From Arcticibacter tournemirensis (GTDB lineage: Bacteria; Bacteroidota; Bacteroidia; Sphingobacteriales; Sphingobacteriaceae): DNA of 64,000 nt. The translations under genes and the position numbers were made by a program. Within the stretch, counting starts at the first letter, position 1. Each line of letters opens with the position of its first letter. The stretch is taken from the NCBI RefSeq assembly GCF_006716645.1, contig NZ_VFPL01000001.1, positions 5,121,937-5,185,936 on the forward strand. Direction: 5' to 3'. Below are positions 25,258 to 35,287 of the stretch, piece by piece. The notes beneath the pieces are model-generated. The model saw only the letters and a list, made by a program, of their open reading frames with translations. It searched no databases and had not been told where the DNA came from.

Positions 25258-26509
25258 CCAAAGAAGCTTCTTTTTCAATATTGATTGGCTCACCATCCTG
25301 ATTTACCTGGCTCTTTGTGTTATAGGGTGGTTTAATATCCATGCAGCAGTATACGATCCGCTGCATCCAAGTATTGTGGATATGAGCACCAATTATGGTA
25401 AGCAATTCGTCTTTATCATTACTGCTTTAATACTGGGCCTGGTCATCATCTTACTCGACAGCAAGTTTTTTAGCACATTTTCTCCTGTCTTTTACGGTAT
25501 AACTCTTTTGCTGCTGATCACGGTCCTGATCGTAGGGCGCAACGTAGGAGGAAATCAGGCATGGATACCTTTGGGTAGCTTCAGATTACAACCATCCGAA
25601 TTTGCTAAGTTTTCAACCTGCCTCCTTTTAGCACACTATATAAGTTCGACCAACTTAAAGATGGGCGATCTGAAAATGATCGGAGTGTGTATCATTATCC
25701 TATTTATTCCTACCGCTCTAATTATGCTGCAGCCGGATACAGGATCGGCTCTTACATTTACTTCGCTGGTTTTTGCTTTATACCGGGAGGGGCTTTCAGG
25801 TTATATACTGATTATTGGGGCCATACTAATCGTGCTGTTTATTTTGTCGCTGCTTATCAACAAATTTATTTTAGTCACCATACTTGTTGCCATTGCAGTA
25901 ATGGCACTGGCTCTATTCAGGCAGAGCCGAAAATTTGTTGTTCCTATTACGGTCACCACCGTCGCATGTATTGCTTTTATCTTCAGTGTAAATTTTGCGT
26001 ACCAGAATATCTTGCAATCACATCAGCGAAATAGGATTGATGTAATTCTGGGAAAGGTTAACGACCCGAGAGGCCAGGGATATAACCTCAACCAGTCAAA
26101 GATTGCGATCGGCTCAGGCGGTCTGTGGGGCAAGGGCTACCTTCAGGGAACACAAACTAAATACGATTTTGTGCCAGAGCAAAGTACCGATTTTATTTTT
26201 TGCACAGTTGGAGAAGAATGGGGTTTTGCAGGAAGTTTCGTGGTTATCGGTTTATATCTGATCCTCTTGCTTCGAATCATAAACATTGCGGAACGTCAAC
26301 GCTCATCCTTTTCAAGAATCTATGCATACGGAGTTGCTTCCATTATCTTCTTCCACTTCTTTATCAATATAGGAATGACAATAGGGCTTGTACCCGTTAT
26401 TGGTATTCCACTACCCTTCTTAAGTTACGGAGGCTCTTCGTTATGGAGCTTTACTATTCTTCTGTTCATCCTGTTAAAATTAGATTCTAACAGGATGGGT
26501 ATTATATAG
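25250..26509 (+). CDS. rodA: RodA, SEDS peptidoglycan glycosyltransferase
   Basis: A 419-residue membrane protein with about ten helices. The SEDS signatures are present: GNQAWIPLGSFRLQPSEFAKF, LMLQPDTGSAL, FVPEQSTDFIFCTVGEEWGF and GIPLPFLSYGGSS. It polymerises glycan strands together with PBP2. The start lies within the end of mrdA (eight-base overlap). It is the last gene of the operon; a convergent gene ends 12 bases further on. Confidence 0.95.
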   Translation: MNNQRSFFFNIDWLTILIYLALCVIGWFNIHAAVYDPLHPSIVDMSTNYGKQFVFIITALILGLVIILLDSKFFSTFSPVFYGITLLLLITVLIVGRNVGGNQAWIPLGSFRLQPSEFAKFSTCLLLAHYISSTNLKMGDLKMIGVCIIILFIPTALIMLQPDTGSALTFTSLVFALYREGLSGYILIIGAILIVLFILSLLINKFILVTILVAIAVMALALFRQSRKFVVPITVTTVACIAFIFSVNFAYQNILQSHQRNRIDVILGKVNDPRGQGYNLNQSKIAIGSGGLWGKGYLQGTQTKYDFVPEQSTDFIFCTVGEEWGFAGSFVVIGLYLILLLRIINIAERQRSSFSRIYAYGVASIIFFHFFINIGMTIGLVPVIGIPLPFLSYGGSSLWSFTILLFILLKLDSNRMGII

Positions 26510-26520
26510 CAGAGGTAGGT

Positions 26521-27471
26521 CTAAGAGAAACGTCTGTGCAATAGTTCGTAAAACTTGTCGACCGTTGTTTGTTTAGAAGCCCAGTTATTCTTTGTTGCAT
26601 AATTAGCCTGCAGAAAATGGTCGGCTGCTTCAAAAGAATCAAAACGATTCAGGATCTCAATAGCTTCGCTATATGCAAGACTATATCCATTGAAAAGCTC
26701 TTTTATAAACAAAAGCTTGTCGTTGAGGTTAATGATCGATTTGAGGTCATTTACCGCCTGACTGCTAAAACGTGGTGTTGAGGGACTTTGCGCTGCCTTC
26801 TGCTCAGACATTAAATCATTTAATGTAAGAACAGGACGCTGTACCGGCGTTGGTTCAGGCTCTTCCTTCCTTTCAGGTACTACCTTTACCGGAATAGCCG
26901 TTTCCTTAATCTCGGCTTCCTTTTCAGCGATTCTGATTTCCGGTTGCTTTACCTCGGGAACATGCACAATTTCCGGTTGCCTAACCTCGGGTACCGGATC
27001 AACCTCAGGCACTTTAACTTCAAGTTGGTTATTCTCCGTCCGAAGATCAAATTCCTCCGGCAGAATGTTGTTTGCCAACGGCGTTGAAATATTTTCAGTC
27101 TTAGGATATATACTACTGTCACCAGTTTTCGGCGTTTCAATCTCGTTCCTGATGTCGGAGGGCACAGTTCCTATTGCAGGTTTATCTTCCGGGAATACGC
27201 TCTTACTTTCTTCGTGACTGTGACTCACAACTTTCTCAACAGCGGGCTGTGTAGTCTGATTCTTAACAGCCGGAACAGGTTGAGCCGGCTTAACGGCAGT
27301 AAGCTTCATTAATATTTTGGTGTGCTCTGCAAGAAAGTCTGCATTCGCTGAAAACAGCTCCAGCTCCAGCTCATTAAAGCTGTCGGGATTTTCTGCAATG
27401 AACTGGTACTGATCATTTAACTCTGCTAAAATCCCTCCTACCTTCCTGAATAAGTCTGCTTTATTGATCAT
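26521..27471 (-). CDS. Conserved protein of unknown function with a Pro/Glu/Val-rich linker
   Basis: A 316-residue soluble protein without a signal peptide. Two structured ends flank a disordered middle: residues 1-60 are helical (RKVGGILAELNDQYQFIAENPDSFNELELELFSANADFL), about 65-225 are rich in Pro, Glu and Val with repeated PEV units (KVPEVDPVPEVRQPEIVHVPEVKQPEI), and about 230-316 form a helical domain (NDKLLFIKELFNGYSLAYSEAIEILNRFDSFEAADHFLQ) of a type often seen in Bacteroidota proteins of unknown role. It is convergent with rodA and divergent from tdk. No function is claimed. Confidence 0.7.
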   Translation of the reverse strand: MINKADLFRKVGGILAELNDQYQFIAENPDSFNELELELFSANADFLAEHTKILMKLTAVKPAQPVPAVKNQTTQPAVEKVVSHSHEESKSVFPEDKPAIGTVPSDIRNEIETPKTGDSSIYPKTENISTPLANNILPEEFDLRTENNQLEVKVPEVDPVPEVRQPEIVHVPEVKQPEIRIAEKEAEIKETAIPVKVVPERKEEPEPTPVQRPVLTLNDLMSEQKAAQSPSTPRFSSQAVNDLKSIINLNDKLLFIKELFNGYSLAYSEAIEILNRFDSFEAADHFLQANYATKNNWASKQTTVDKFYELLHRRFS

Positions 27472-27558
27472 GATTGAAAATAGAATAAATATGTGTTGGT
27501 AATTCGGTTCCCAAAAGTAGTATTAAATTCTGATATTAGTCCCCCACAAAAGCTGCGT

Positions 27559-28140
27559 ATGCTGTTTAGCGAGTTACATTTCAGATCAAAAAGTGGTCCA
27601 AGAGGAAGTATCGAGGTCATTTGCGGCTCTATGTTTTCCGGAAAGACAGAAGAGCTGATACGCCGATTAAGAAGAGCACAGATTGCTAAACTGAACGTCG
27701 AAATATTTAAGCCTAAGACAGACACACGATATGACGAATATGCGGTCGTTTCGCACGACTCGAATTCTATTCAATCTACTCCCGTAGACAACTCAGTATC
27801 CATATTGCTTCTTGGGGCAAACACACAAGTAGTGGGAATAGACGAAGCACAGTTCTTTGACGACGGGCTTCCTGAAATATGTGTTAAGCTAGCCAACAGA
27901 GGCATACGAGTGATTGTAGCGGGCCTCGACATGGACTTCCAGGGGAGGCCATTTGGCCCTATGCCGGCTTTGATGTCGATAGCTGAAGACGTTACGAAGG
28001 TTCATGCCATATGCGTCCAATGCGGCGCCCCCGCCAGTTTTTCGTATCGCACTGCCGATACCAATACAAGGGTCCTGCTTGGAGAAAAAGAAAGTTATGA
28101 GCCACGCTGCCGCCAGTGCTTCTGTGATAACGCCGAATAG
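27559..28140 (+). CDS. tdk: Thymidine kinase
   Basis: A 193-residue type II thymidine kinase for salvage of thymidine. The P-loop is [10 protein letters not shown] (about 23-32), the catalytic Glu lies in [10 protein letters not shown] (about 96), and a zinc ribbon is formed by CVQCG and CRQC near the C-terminus. The frame is open from 27493, but the Met at 27559 ([10 protein letters not shown]) gives the usual family N-terminus. No clear promoter box is seen in the gap before it. Confidence 0.93.
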   Translation: MLFSELHFRSKSGPRGSIEVICGSMFSGKTEELIRRLRRAQIAKLNVEIFKPKTDTRYDEYAVVSHDSNSIQSTPVDNSVSILLLGANTQVVGIDEAQFFDDGLPEICVKLANRGIRVIVAGLDMDFQGRPFGPMPALMSIAEDVTKVHAICVQCGAPASFSYRTADTNTRVLLGEKESYEPRCRQCFCDNAE

Positions 28141-28152
28141 CAATGGTATTCC

Positions 28153-30930
28153 TTATTTAACCACACTGATTTTATGCGTTTTTACCGAGTTATTATAACG
28201 CATCCGGAGAAGATAGATCCCACTGCTTAAGTCCGAAAAGTTATAATACATCCTGTGTATGCCTTTATCCAAAGAGGTATTACTGAGCAGTGACTTAACT
28301 CTCTGTCCTGTCAGATTGAAAAGATCAAGCGAAACAACAGCATTATCCGGCAAGTTTACAACCGTTGTTATATTATTGTTGTAATATGGCGTTACAGGGT
28401 TAGGATAAGTATACAGGACAGCCGACGATCCTGCGGGAACGCTCTGATTATCATAATGAATTTGCGCTGCCATCAAGTTCTGCTGAAGGTCGCCTAAATC
28501 TGTTCCGCCCCCTAATGCAAAAGCCACTTTAACCGAGCCATTTGCAGCGATAGTAAAAGGGCCATAGCCCGAAACAAAAGAAATATCCGTACCCGAAGAG
28601 CCTGCCCCGGGCTGCCTGATCCCTGAAGACAAGGTAGTATACTTTTCGGCTGTCGTAAAATTACCATCCCCCAGCGGACTTGTGCTGAGCGAAAGAGGAT
28701 AATACGCTGGCTGCGCGGAAGTACTTAACAATTTAACTCCTGCGTATGCGGAAGTACTATTTGCGCTATAGGCATAAGCAAGTCTATCGATGGCGTTATA
28801 CCTGGTGGCATTAAACTCCGGGTCATCAATATCCCAGTCGGTGAACAGCCCTATGTATATCCCATCGAGGTTACTTGTACTCCTGTTCACTACTTCATAT
28901 TCAGCAATAATGTACTTATTGGCCGGCGACTTACTATTCACCGTAACTTTATGCCTTACATCAATTTTCAATCGCGAGGGATTACCGCTATCATCAAACT
29001 CAGAACTGCCGCTAATGGTACTGTCGGTTATGGCCTCCTTAACGGATACCCGTTTAATAAAGTGTTCATCAGCGTCACCGTTGCTGCTTCTAGCATTGTT
29101 GGAGACAGACGAAGCTGAATTACCAATCATTAATGAAGCCTCATACAATAGCTGGCTGCCTTTATATCTGAATCCGAGCCCTCCCTGCTGCCCCTGTGAA
29201 CTGAAGCCTATTCTGCCATTGCTGGTTACGGTAGTCTCAAGGTTATCTGTTACGATATTCAGGTAGTCGAGGGCTACGGTCTGAGTAAACATTTCAAAGT
29301 CCTGATAAGTATCATTATTGCCCGTATACTCTATTCTAAACTCAACACGAGCGTTGTCCGGCATGTCGGGACTTATATAGACGCGGAATGGGCCAACCCT
29401 GGTTTTACTTTCTAAGGTAGCAATAGACCCAACGTTTTGAATAGCGTCTGTAATTGTAACCCGGGAGTCAGAGCTTTTCAAAGTGACCTTAAGGCCTTCA
29501 ACAGGCATCAGGAAATTTTTTAGATCGAGATAAATCTCAGCAATGCTTCCTGCAGTTAACCGACCATTATTATCGTCCTCAAAAGTAATGTTCTGTTGTC
29601 TCACAGAGGGAGAGCTTTCGGTAAGGGCACGATACACATTGAGTCTTCCCTTGCCCAGCTTACCGTCATATTCAGGATTTATGCTGTATATATTATCAGC
29701 GGTAACACGCAGAAGCTCGCCCACCTGCTGCATAGACAACTGCGGATAATACGACTTTACAAGGGCTGCCGCACTTGATACGATGGGCGATGCCATTGAA
29801 GTACCCGACTTATATCCATAACTATTGCGGAATGTAGTATTATAAATATTATTACCAGGAGCCGCAATCGAAACGTACCCGCCATAATTTGAGGAAGACG
29901 ACTTCCGGTCATTGCCAAGTACGTTGGCCACCGCAATAACGCCTTTATATCCCGCCGGATAATCGGGTACGCTACTTCCGTTGTTTCCCGCCGCAGCGAC
30001 AATAAGACACCCACGGGCTATAGCGTAATTAACGATATCCTCTCCGTAGAAACTTCTGTCCTGACTACCCCAGGAGCAGTTGATTACGCTGGCACCATGG
30101 TCCGCAGCATATTTAATCCCATCATATCCCCGGTAAATATCTTCCGGCTGGTTATCCGCGGCCACCTTTACAATGAACAACCTGGCATTAGAAGCAATGC
30201 TGGCAACTCCCTTCATATTGTTGCTAACAGCAGACGCTAATCCACTGACATGAACACCGTGGTCATTTTCAGCCCTCGCTACGTTGGGATCGTTATCTTC
30301 CATGAAATTCCCTGCATCGGCACCAACAAGGTCCCATCCTCCGGCAATATTAGCCGACAGATCTTCATGCGTTAGCTCCGATCCTGAATCTACGATCCCA
30401 ATGATTATTCCGTCGGCATTACGATAAACATCCCATGCCTCCGGTGCTTTTACCTGCATCAGATAACTTTGCGCACCTGCATATAAGGGGTCATTTGGCG
30501 TATAATTCAGATGGTGGATGTAACTTGGCTCTGCATATTCAATACTCTTGTCTGATAGCAATTCATTAATCACCGTTTCGATGCCGGCGTTTCCGGAATA
30601 TTTTAATTCATATATCCGGTTAAGGCCAATGCGCACTGACTCACGTAATACAGAGCTTCGGTCTTTACTATTTATCGTGCTGCCTGAAGGAAACTTCTGT
30701 GTAAGACTTACTACGGAAACTTTGTTGAGCAGAACCGTGGGTTTGTCTGAAAGGGTTTTGGCCCCCGCAGAAGAACTTTCTTTAAATTTGACTATAACAA
30801 CATTGGGAAGATAATCGCCTGGCTTGGTATTAACCGATAACCTGAAAGTACGGCTTTTACCATAGTTACTTTGCGCCAGGGATGAAACGGCCAGGCCTAA
30901 AAGCAACATAGAAAGTAAAAGTTTATTCAT
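28153..30930 (-). CDS. Secreted subtilisin-like serine peptidase with type IX sorting domain
   Basis: A 925-residue S8 peptidase. From the Met at 30930 (MNKLLLSMLLLGLAVSSLAQ) there is a signal peptide, an inhibitor-like prodomain (about 40-135), the catalytic domain with Asp181 (GIVDSGSELTHEDL), His224 (DHGVHVSGLAS), the oxyanion Asn in AAGNNGSS and Ser378 (SGTSMASP), beta-rich domains in the middle, and a C-terminal type A sorting domain (YTYPNPVTPYYNNNITTVV...SSGIYLLRMRYNN...HKISVVK). It should leave the cell by the type IX system. A Met seven codons upstream is possible. It is monocistronic with a purine-rich word repeat before it. Confidence 0.93.
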   Translation of the reverse strand: MNKLLLSMLLLGLAVSSLAQSNYGKSRTFRLSVNTKPGDYLPNVVIVKFKESSSAGAKTLSDKPTVLLNKVSVVSLTQKFPSGSTINSKDRSSVLRESVRIGLNRIYELKYSGNAGIETVINELLSDKSIEYAEPSYIHHLNYTPNDPLYAGAQSYLMQVKAPEAWDVYRNADGIIIGIVDSGSELTHEDLSANIAGGWDLVGADAGNFMEDNDPNVARAENDHGVHVSGLASAVSNNMKGVASIASNARLFIVKVAADNQPEDIYRGYDGIKYAADHGASVINCSWGSQDRSFYGEDIVNYAIARGCLIVAAAGNNGSSVPDYPAGYKGVIAVANVLGNDRKSSSSNYGGYVSIAAPGNNIYNTTFRNSYGYKSGTSMASPIVSSAAALVKSYYPQLSMQQVGELLRVTADNIYSINPEYDGKLGKGRLNVYRALTESSPSVRQQNITFEDDNNGRLTAGSIAEIYLDLKNFLMPVEGLKVTLKSSDSRVTITDAIQNVGSIATLESKTRVGPFRVYISPDMPDNARVEFRIEYTGNNDTYQDFEMFTQTVALDYLNIVTDNLETTVTSNGRIGFSSQGQQGGLGFRYKGSQLLYEASLMIGNSASSVSNNARSSNGDADEHFIKRVSVKEAITDSTISGSSEFDDSGNPSRLKIDVRHKVTVNSKSPANKYIIAEYEVVNRSTSNLDGIYIGLFTDWDIDDPEFNATRYNAIDRLAYAYSANSTSAYAGVKLLSTSAQPAYYPLSLSTSPLGDGNFTTAEKYTTLSSGIRQPGAGSSGTDISFVSGYGPFTIAANGSVKVAFALGGGTDLGDLQQNLMAAQIHYDNQSVPAGSSAVLYTYPNPVTPYYNNNITTVVNLPDNAVVSLDLFNLTGQRVKSLLSNTSLDKGIHRMYYNFSDLSSGIYLLRMRYNNSVKTHKISVVK

Positions 30931-30958
30931 CCCTTTCGTTTTACCAAACATAAAAAAA

Positions 30959-31050
30959 AGAGTTGAAAGTTGAGAGTTGAAAGGAGAAAGTCTGAAGGCG
31001 AAGGATAAGGGTAAGGTGAAAGGTTAAAGCTGAAAGCTCAAAGTTGAAAA
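30959..31050. repeat. Purine-rich word repeat (GTTGAAAG-like)
   Basis: Consecutive variants of the word AGTTGAAAG (AGTTGAAAGTTGAGAGTTGA, then AAGGTGAAAGGTTAAAGC and GAAAGCTCAAAGTTGAAAAC) fill the gap between the S8 peptidase start and the dacB stop. Unlike the other word repeats in this window it is in one orientation and does not fold on itself. Confidence 0.55.
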
Positions 31051-31059
31051 CCGCTGAAG

Positions 31060-32472
31060 CTATTTGAGAACATCCAGTACATTAAACATTTTCTGACGAA
31101 TAGTCGATGTACGACCGTTATAGTGATCAGTGATAAAAGAGAAAACGAGGGGAGTGCCATCTCCGCTTTTTTCGTAGCCGGTATAGGCAAGGACGTTGCG
31201 GATACTGCCGCTCTTCATTTTCATATTATTATAGAGAGGAAGGCTTTCATAGAAACTGTTATACCAGGGTTCTTTAATGGCCGACTGAAGAATTCTGGCC
31301 ATTGTCAGGGTAGTAATGCGGTTTTCGGGCGACAGGCCGCTGCCATCCAGTATATCTAAAGCATCTGTATCTAGCCCGAGCCTCTTATTCCAGTAATCTT
31401 TAATAACCTCTACTCCATCGGCAAAACTCCCCTTCTTTCCCTGCTTTATTGCAATGGTTTTCAGGATGTTCTCGGCATACAAGTTCAGGCTCTTTTGATT
31501 CAGCCAGTATACCACCTTAGAAAGTTCAGGCGATTGATACCTGTCGAGGATGACAGAAGCTGGCAGAAAACCTGTCTTCTCAATGCTGATCTTTCTCGCC
31601 GTTGTTGCCTCCCCGGAAACAAGAACTCCATTCTGAGTGAGTTTTACTCTCAGGTCGGCCGAAAGCTGCGAAGCCGGATCAGGAACTGAAAGCATGATTG
31701 TTTTTCTAAGATCAGATGCATAGGTACCGCGTACATAAACTATATCAGAATATGGCGCAGAATAGGCATAAACATTATCTCCGCTGCCTGCAGCTCCTGT
31801 GGTCACCTCATTTACTATTTTCAGGCCAGCCATGAGAGGATCTGTACCCTGAAAAACAACCGGATCACCCATCCTTGCGCCGGGCTTAATAAGTAATCCA
31901 AATTGATTTTCCTCCCATGTAGCTGATGTGGCTCCTGCGCCGTAATAGTTGCCAATATCCTGCCAGATCCAGCCTTGAGGAAGACTTTGTGTTCCAAACA
32001 AGCGATCGTCTGCTATCACTCTCCCTTGAATCTTCTGAATCCCGCTTTTCTTAACGACAGCAAGCCAACGGTTTAACAGGACAGCCGATTTAGATTGTTC
32101 GTAACGATTGCTTCCCAAAGTAGCGTCGCCGCTCCCGGTAATGATAAGATCGCCGGAAAGGACTCCATTGCTTATCGTTCCGGTATAGCCCAAGGTCGTT
32201 TCCCAGCGAAAATCTTCAGCCAATAGATTAAAAGCAGTAATAGAAGTTACAGTTTTTAAGGTCGATGCCGGAGCAAGACCAGTATTCCCGTTTTTAGAAA
32301 AAACTATTTCCCCTGTTTGAGCATTTAACACAGTCAACGAACTATTCCCGTATTTCAACTGCGGATCCGCCTCAAACCGGGCGTATGCTGCCGCGATCTT
32401 TTTCTCAAGCGTTTGGGCATTGTTAATGAGATGGCAAAAAAGCAGACAAAAACTAAAAAAGATCCTTTTCAT
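31060..32472 (-). CDS. dacB: D-alanyl-D-alanine carboxypeptidase/endopeptidase (PBP4 type)
   Basis: A 470-residue S13-family enzyme of the periplasm that trims peptidoglycan stems or cuts crosslinks. It has a signal peptide (1-19, ending HLINNAQ), the active-site SxxK motif APASTLK (Ser70, Lys73), the large inserted domain of the family (about 95-270), DGSGLSPENR around residue 385 as the second motif region, and MKSGSIRN as the KTG-like motif. Length is typical. Confidence 0.93.
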   Translation of the reverse strand: MKRIFFSFCLLFCHLINNAQTLEKKIAAAYARFEADPQLKYGNSSLTVLNAQTGEIVFSKNGNTGLAPASTLKTVTSITAFNLLAEDFRWETTLGYTGTISNGVLSGDLIITGSGDATLGSNRYEQSKSAVLLNRWLAVVKKSGIQKIQGRVIADDRLFGTQSLPQGWIWQDIGNYYGAGATSATWEENQFGLLIKPGARMGDPVVFQGTDPLMAGLKIVNEVTTGAAGSGDNVYAYSAPYSDIVYVRGTYASDLRKTIMLSVPDPASQLSADLRVKLTQNGVLVSGEATTARKISIEKTGFLPASVILDRYQSPELSKVVYWLNQKSLNLYAENILKTIAIKQGKKGSFADGVEVIKDYWNKRLGLDTDALDILDGSGLSPENRITTLTMARILQSAIKEPWYNSFYESLPLYNNMKMKSGSIRNVLAYTGYEKSGDGTPLVFSFITDHYNGRTSTIRQKMFNVLDVLK

Positions 32473-32521
32473 AAATTACCAGCTGTTAGCTATGCCGGTT
32501 GGGCTCTAGCTTTTAAACAAA

Positions 32522-32552
32522 AACTGGTTTAAGCTTCACGCCTAAACCAGTT
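32522..32552 (-). terminator. Terminator after asd
   Basis: AACTGGTTTA (32522-32531) pairs with TAAACCAGTT (32543-32552) around an 11-base loop. On the minus strand the stem is followed by TTTTTGTTT, so it ends the asd transcript. Confidence 0.7.
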
Positions 32553-32563
32553 AATTATTCATT

Positions 32564-32618
32564 TTCAATTATCAATTGTCCACTGTCCACTGTCAATTGT
32601 CAATTGTCCATTGTCAAC
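32564..32618. repeat. CAATTGTC word repeat after asd
   Basis: Repeated words TCAATTGTC and CCACTGTC (TCAATTATCAATTGTCCAC, TGTCAATTGTCAATTGTCC) fill the space between the terminator and the asd stop codon. CAATTG is its own complement, so the array can fold on itself in several registers. Confidence 0.65.
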
Positions 32619-33610
32619 TACCCAAGCATTCCCTGCTTTACAAGGTATTCAGCAATCTGAACGGCATTCGTAGCAGCACCCTTACGCAGGTTATCGGCAA
32701 CCACCCATAAGTTAAGGGTATTCGGTTGCGACTCATCCCGGCGGATACGGCCTACTAAAACTTCATCCTTCTCATGAGCGTCCATTGGCATCGGATATTT
32801 CAGGTTTGCCGGATCGTCAACTACGATCAGCCCTTCCTGCTGTTCAAGTAAGCTTCTCACCTCTGCGAGGTCAAAATCGTTCTCAAACTCAATGTTTACC
32901 GCTTCAGAGTGCCCGCCCATTACAGGGATACGAACGGTTGTAGCCGTAACGTTGATAGACTCGTCTCCCATGATCTTCTTGGTTTCAAGGATCATTTTCA
33001 TTTCCTCTTTCGTATATCCGTTATCGAGGAACACATCAATGTGAGGTATTACGTTCAGATCAATCGGATAGGCATAGGCCATCGGCCCTTCTACTCCGTT
33101 ACGCTCATTCATCAGCTGATCAACGGCTTTCTTACCAGTACCGGTAACCGACTGGTAAGTAGAAACAACTACTCTTTTTATCTTATATTTATCATGAAGC
33201 GGCTTCAAAGCCACTACCATCTGTATAGTAGAACAATTCGGATTTGCAATAATTTTATCCTCTGTTGTTAGTACATTTGCATTAACCTCAGGAACAACCA
33301 GCTTTTTAGTGGGATCCATGCGCCACGCTGACGAGTTATCGATCACTACAGTACCGGCTTCTGCAAAACGCGGAGCCTGCTCAAGAGAAGTACCTCCCCC
33401 TGCCGAGAACAATGCCACATCAGGTTTCATTGCAATTGCATCATCCACTGTTACTACCTTGTACTTCTTACCCTTAAATTCTACTTCTTTACCAGCACTT
33501 TTTGCTGATGCCACGGGAATTAACTCAGTAACCGGGAAATTGCGCTCTGCTAAAACTTTTAACATCACCGAACCTACAAGGCCCGTAGCGCCTACAACTG
33601 CGACTTTCAT
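32618..33610 (-). CDS. asd: Aspartate-semialdehyde dehydrogenase
   Basis: A 330-residue NADPH-dependent enzyme that makes aspartate semialdehyde for lysine/diaminopimelate, threonine and methionine synthesis. It has the nucleotide-binding start VAVVGATGLVGSVML, catalytic Cys126 in NPNCSTIQ, and the catalytic His region GGHSEAVNIEFE (about 235). Its length is normal. It is followed by a terminator and is divergent from the lamin-tail-domain gene across about 45 bases. Confidence 0.96.
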   Translation of the reverse strand: MKVAVVGATGLVGSVMLKVLAERNFPVTELIPVASAKSAGKEVEFKGKKYKVVTVDDAIAMKPDVALFSAGGGTSLEQAPRFAEAGTVVIDNSSAWRMDPTKKLVVPEVNANVLTTEDKIIANPNCSTIQMVVALKPLHDKYKIKRVVVSTYQSVTGTGKKAVDQLMNERNGVEGPMAYAYPIDLNVIPHIDVFLDNGYTKEEMKMILETKKIMGDESINVTATTVRIPVMGGHSEAVNIEFENDFDLAEVRSLLEQQEGLIVVDDPANLKYPMPMDAHEKDEVLVGRIRRDESQPNTLNLWVVADNLRKGAATNAVQIAEYLVKQGMLG

Positions 33611-33657
33611 TTTTAATTGTGTATAAATATGTTACTTAATTTTTGAATCTGGCAAAT

Positions 33658-35205
33658 ATGAAAAAATGTTTACTCTTTTTCGCCATTTTTTATACGAATT
33701 TTGCCTTTGCCCAGTTTCAGGATTCATTTAATGACGGCAACTTTACATCTTCACCCCTCTGGACTGGATCTGCTTCTTCATTCAGGGTTAACTCCTCTGC
33801 ACAACTTCAAACTGCGAAGAGCGATTCGGCAGGGATAAAATATCTTTCAACAGAGAGTACATTATCCACCGATGTTTCCTGGGAATTTTATATACAACTG
33901 AACTTTGCGCCCTCAGCGTCAAACTTCGCCTGCATTTACCTTATCTCCGACAAGCAGGACCTGAACGATGAGCTGCAGGGTTATTATATCCAGATTGGAG
34001 AAAACGGATCAAAAGATTCATACGACCTATATAAAGCCAATGGCGATCAAGCTGAACTCCTGATTGACGGTCGCGACGGACGGGCAGGCGGCAGCAAGGT
34101 AATGGCCCATATCAGAGTCAATCGCACAAAAGATGGCAAGTGGACCCTCCTTTCCAAAAATGCGGGCGAAAGCAGCTATTCAGTAGAAGGTGAGGCTAAA
34201 GATCCCAGGCCGATATTCACAACCAAGTGGTTTGGGGTGCAGTGTATATACACGAAATCAAGGTCCGATCAGTTTATTTTCGACGACTTTGTAATAGGCC
34301 CGATAAAAGATGACGGTACGCCGCCTGATAATCCGGGCCCCAATAATCCGGGAAGTGGCGATATAGAACCCGGCAATATCCTGGTCAACGAAGTGCTCTT
34401 TAATCCCAGGGCAGAGGGTGTAGATTTTGTCGAGGTGTACAATAACTCCGGGAAGGTTCTCGACCTCGCTAATTTATCGATAGCAACGGTAAAAAAGGAC
34501 AGTTTAACAAGCGTCAAAGCGGTTAGCCCGACGGCCTATCCTTTTAGTCCCGGTAGCTATCTGGTCCTCACTACTGATCCTGATAACATCAGAAAAGAGT
34601 ATTTCACAGAAAACCCTGATGCTTTTTTAAAGATGACTTCCATGCCTGCCTTTAACAATGATGCCGGTACAGTGGTATTGCTAGCCGACTCTATCCGAAT
34701 TGATCAGTTTGACTATAATGAAAAAATGCATTTCCCGTTGATAAAAAATCCCGATGGCGTCTCCCTCGAAAGAGTGAGCTTTAACCGCCCTGCAAATGAA
34801 GCTGGTAATTTCCGCTCTGCAGCCGGCGTTGTCGGATATGCTACCCCGGGATATAAAAACTCGCAGTTTGCAGAAGCAATTCCCTTTGAAGAGGAGATTT
34901 TTCTCAATTCAAAAACATTCTCCCCGGATAATGACGGATTTGAAGATGCGTTGATGATCAATTATAAATTTCCTCAGGCCGGTAAAGTAGCAAACATCAC
35001 CGTTTACAATGAGAAGGGAGTGCTTATAAAACGCCTGGCAAAAAACATGAGTCTGGCAACTGAAGGAGTAATATCATGGGACGGCTTGAATGAAGATAGC
35101 ATAAAGCCCCCTGTTGGAATCTATATATTGTACATTGAGCTGTTCGATACGAATGGCAGCGTAAAGAGATATCGCAGACCTTGCGTACTTGCAGCAAAGC
35201 TGTAA
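33658..35205 (+). CDS. Secreted lamin-tail-domain protein
   Basis: A 515-residue exported protein. From the Met at 33658 the signal peptide is MKKCLLFFAIFYTNFAFAQ. A concanavalin/LamG-like beta domain follows (about 20-215, starting FQDSFNDGNFTSSPLWTG), then a Pro/Gly/Asn linker (about 220-240), a lamin-tail domain (about 245-345, ILVNEVLFNPRAEGVDFVEVYNN), and a C-terminal FlgD/CHU_C-like Ig domain (about 420-515, FSPDNDGFEDALMI...ITVYNEKGVLIKRL...WDGLNEDSIKPPVGIYILYIE). The last domain suggests type IX-linked secretion or surface attachment. Its job is unknown. A Met five codons earlier is possible. Confidence 0.8.
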   Translation: MKKCLLFFAIFYTNFAFAQFQDSFNDGNFTSSPLWTGSASSFRVNSSAQLQTAKSDSAGIKYLSTESTLSTDVSWEFYIQLNFAPSASNFACIYLISDKQDLNDELQGYYIQIGENGSKDSYDLYKANGDQAELLIDGRDGRAGGSKVMAHIRVNRTKDGKWTLLSKNAGESSYSVEGEAKDPRPIFTTKWFGVQCIYTKSRSDQFIFDDFVIGPIKDDGTPPDNPGPNNPGSGDIEPGNILVNEVLFNPRAEGVDFVEVYNNSGKVLDLANLSIATVKKDSLTSVKAVSPTAYPFSPGSYLVLTTDPDNIRKEYFTENPDAFLKMTSMPAFNNDAGTVVLLADSIRIDQFDYNEKMHFPLIKNPDGVSLERVSFNRPANEAGNFRSAAGVVGYATPGYKNSQFAEAIPFEEEIFLNSKTFSPDNDGFEDALMINYKFPQAGKVANITVYNEKGVLIKRLAKNMSLATEGVISWDGLNEDSIKPPVGIYILYIELFDTNGSVKRYRRPCVLAAKL

Positions 35206-35287
35206 CTCAATTACCTTTTTCAGAAACTATACCATCTGCAGATTGTTAGGATTTTATCTATCAAACTATAAAACAACTACATCTGCT

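Noticed and set aside
28790..29266. Plus-strand frame of 158 codons inside the S8 peptidase gene
   Set aside because: Hydrophobic-looking but antisense to a clear gene; no ribosome site or promoter box.
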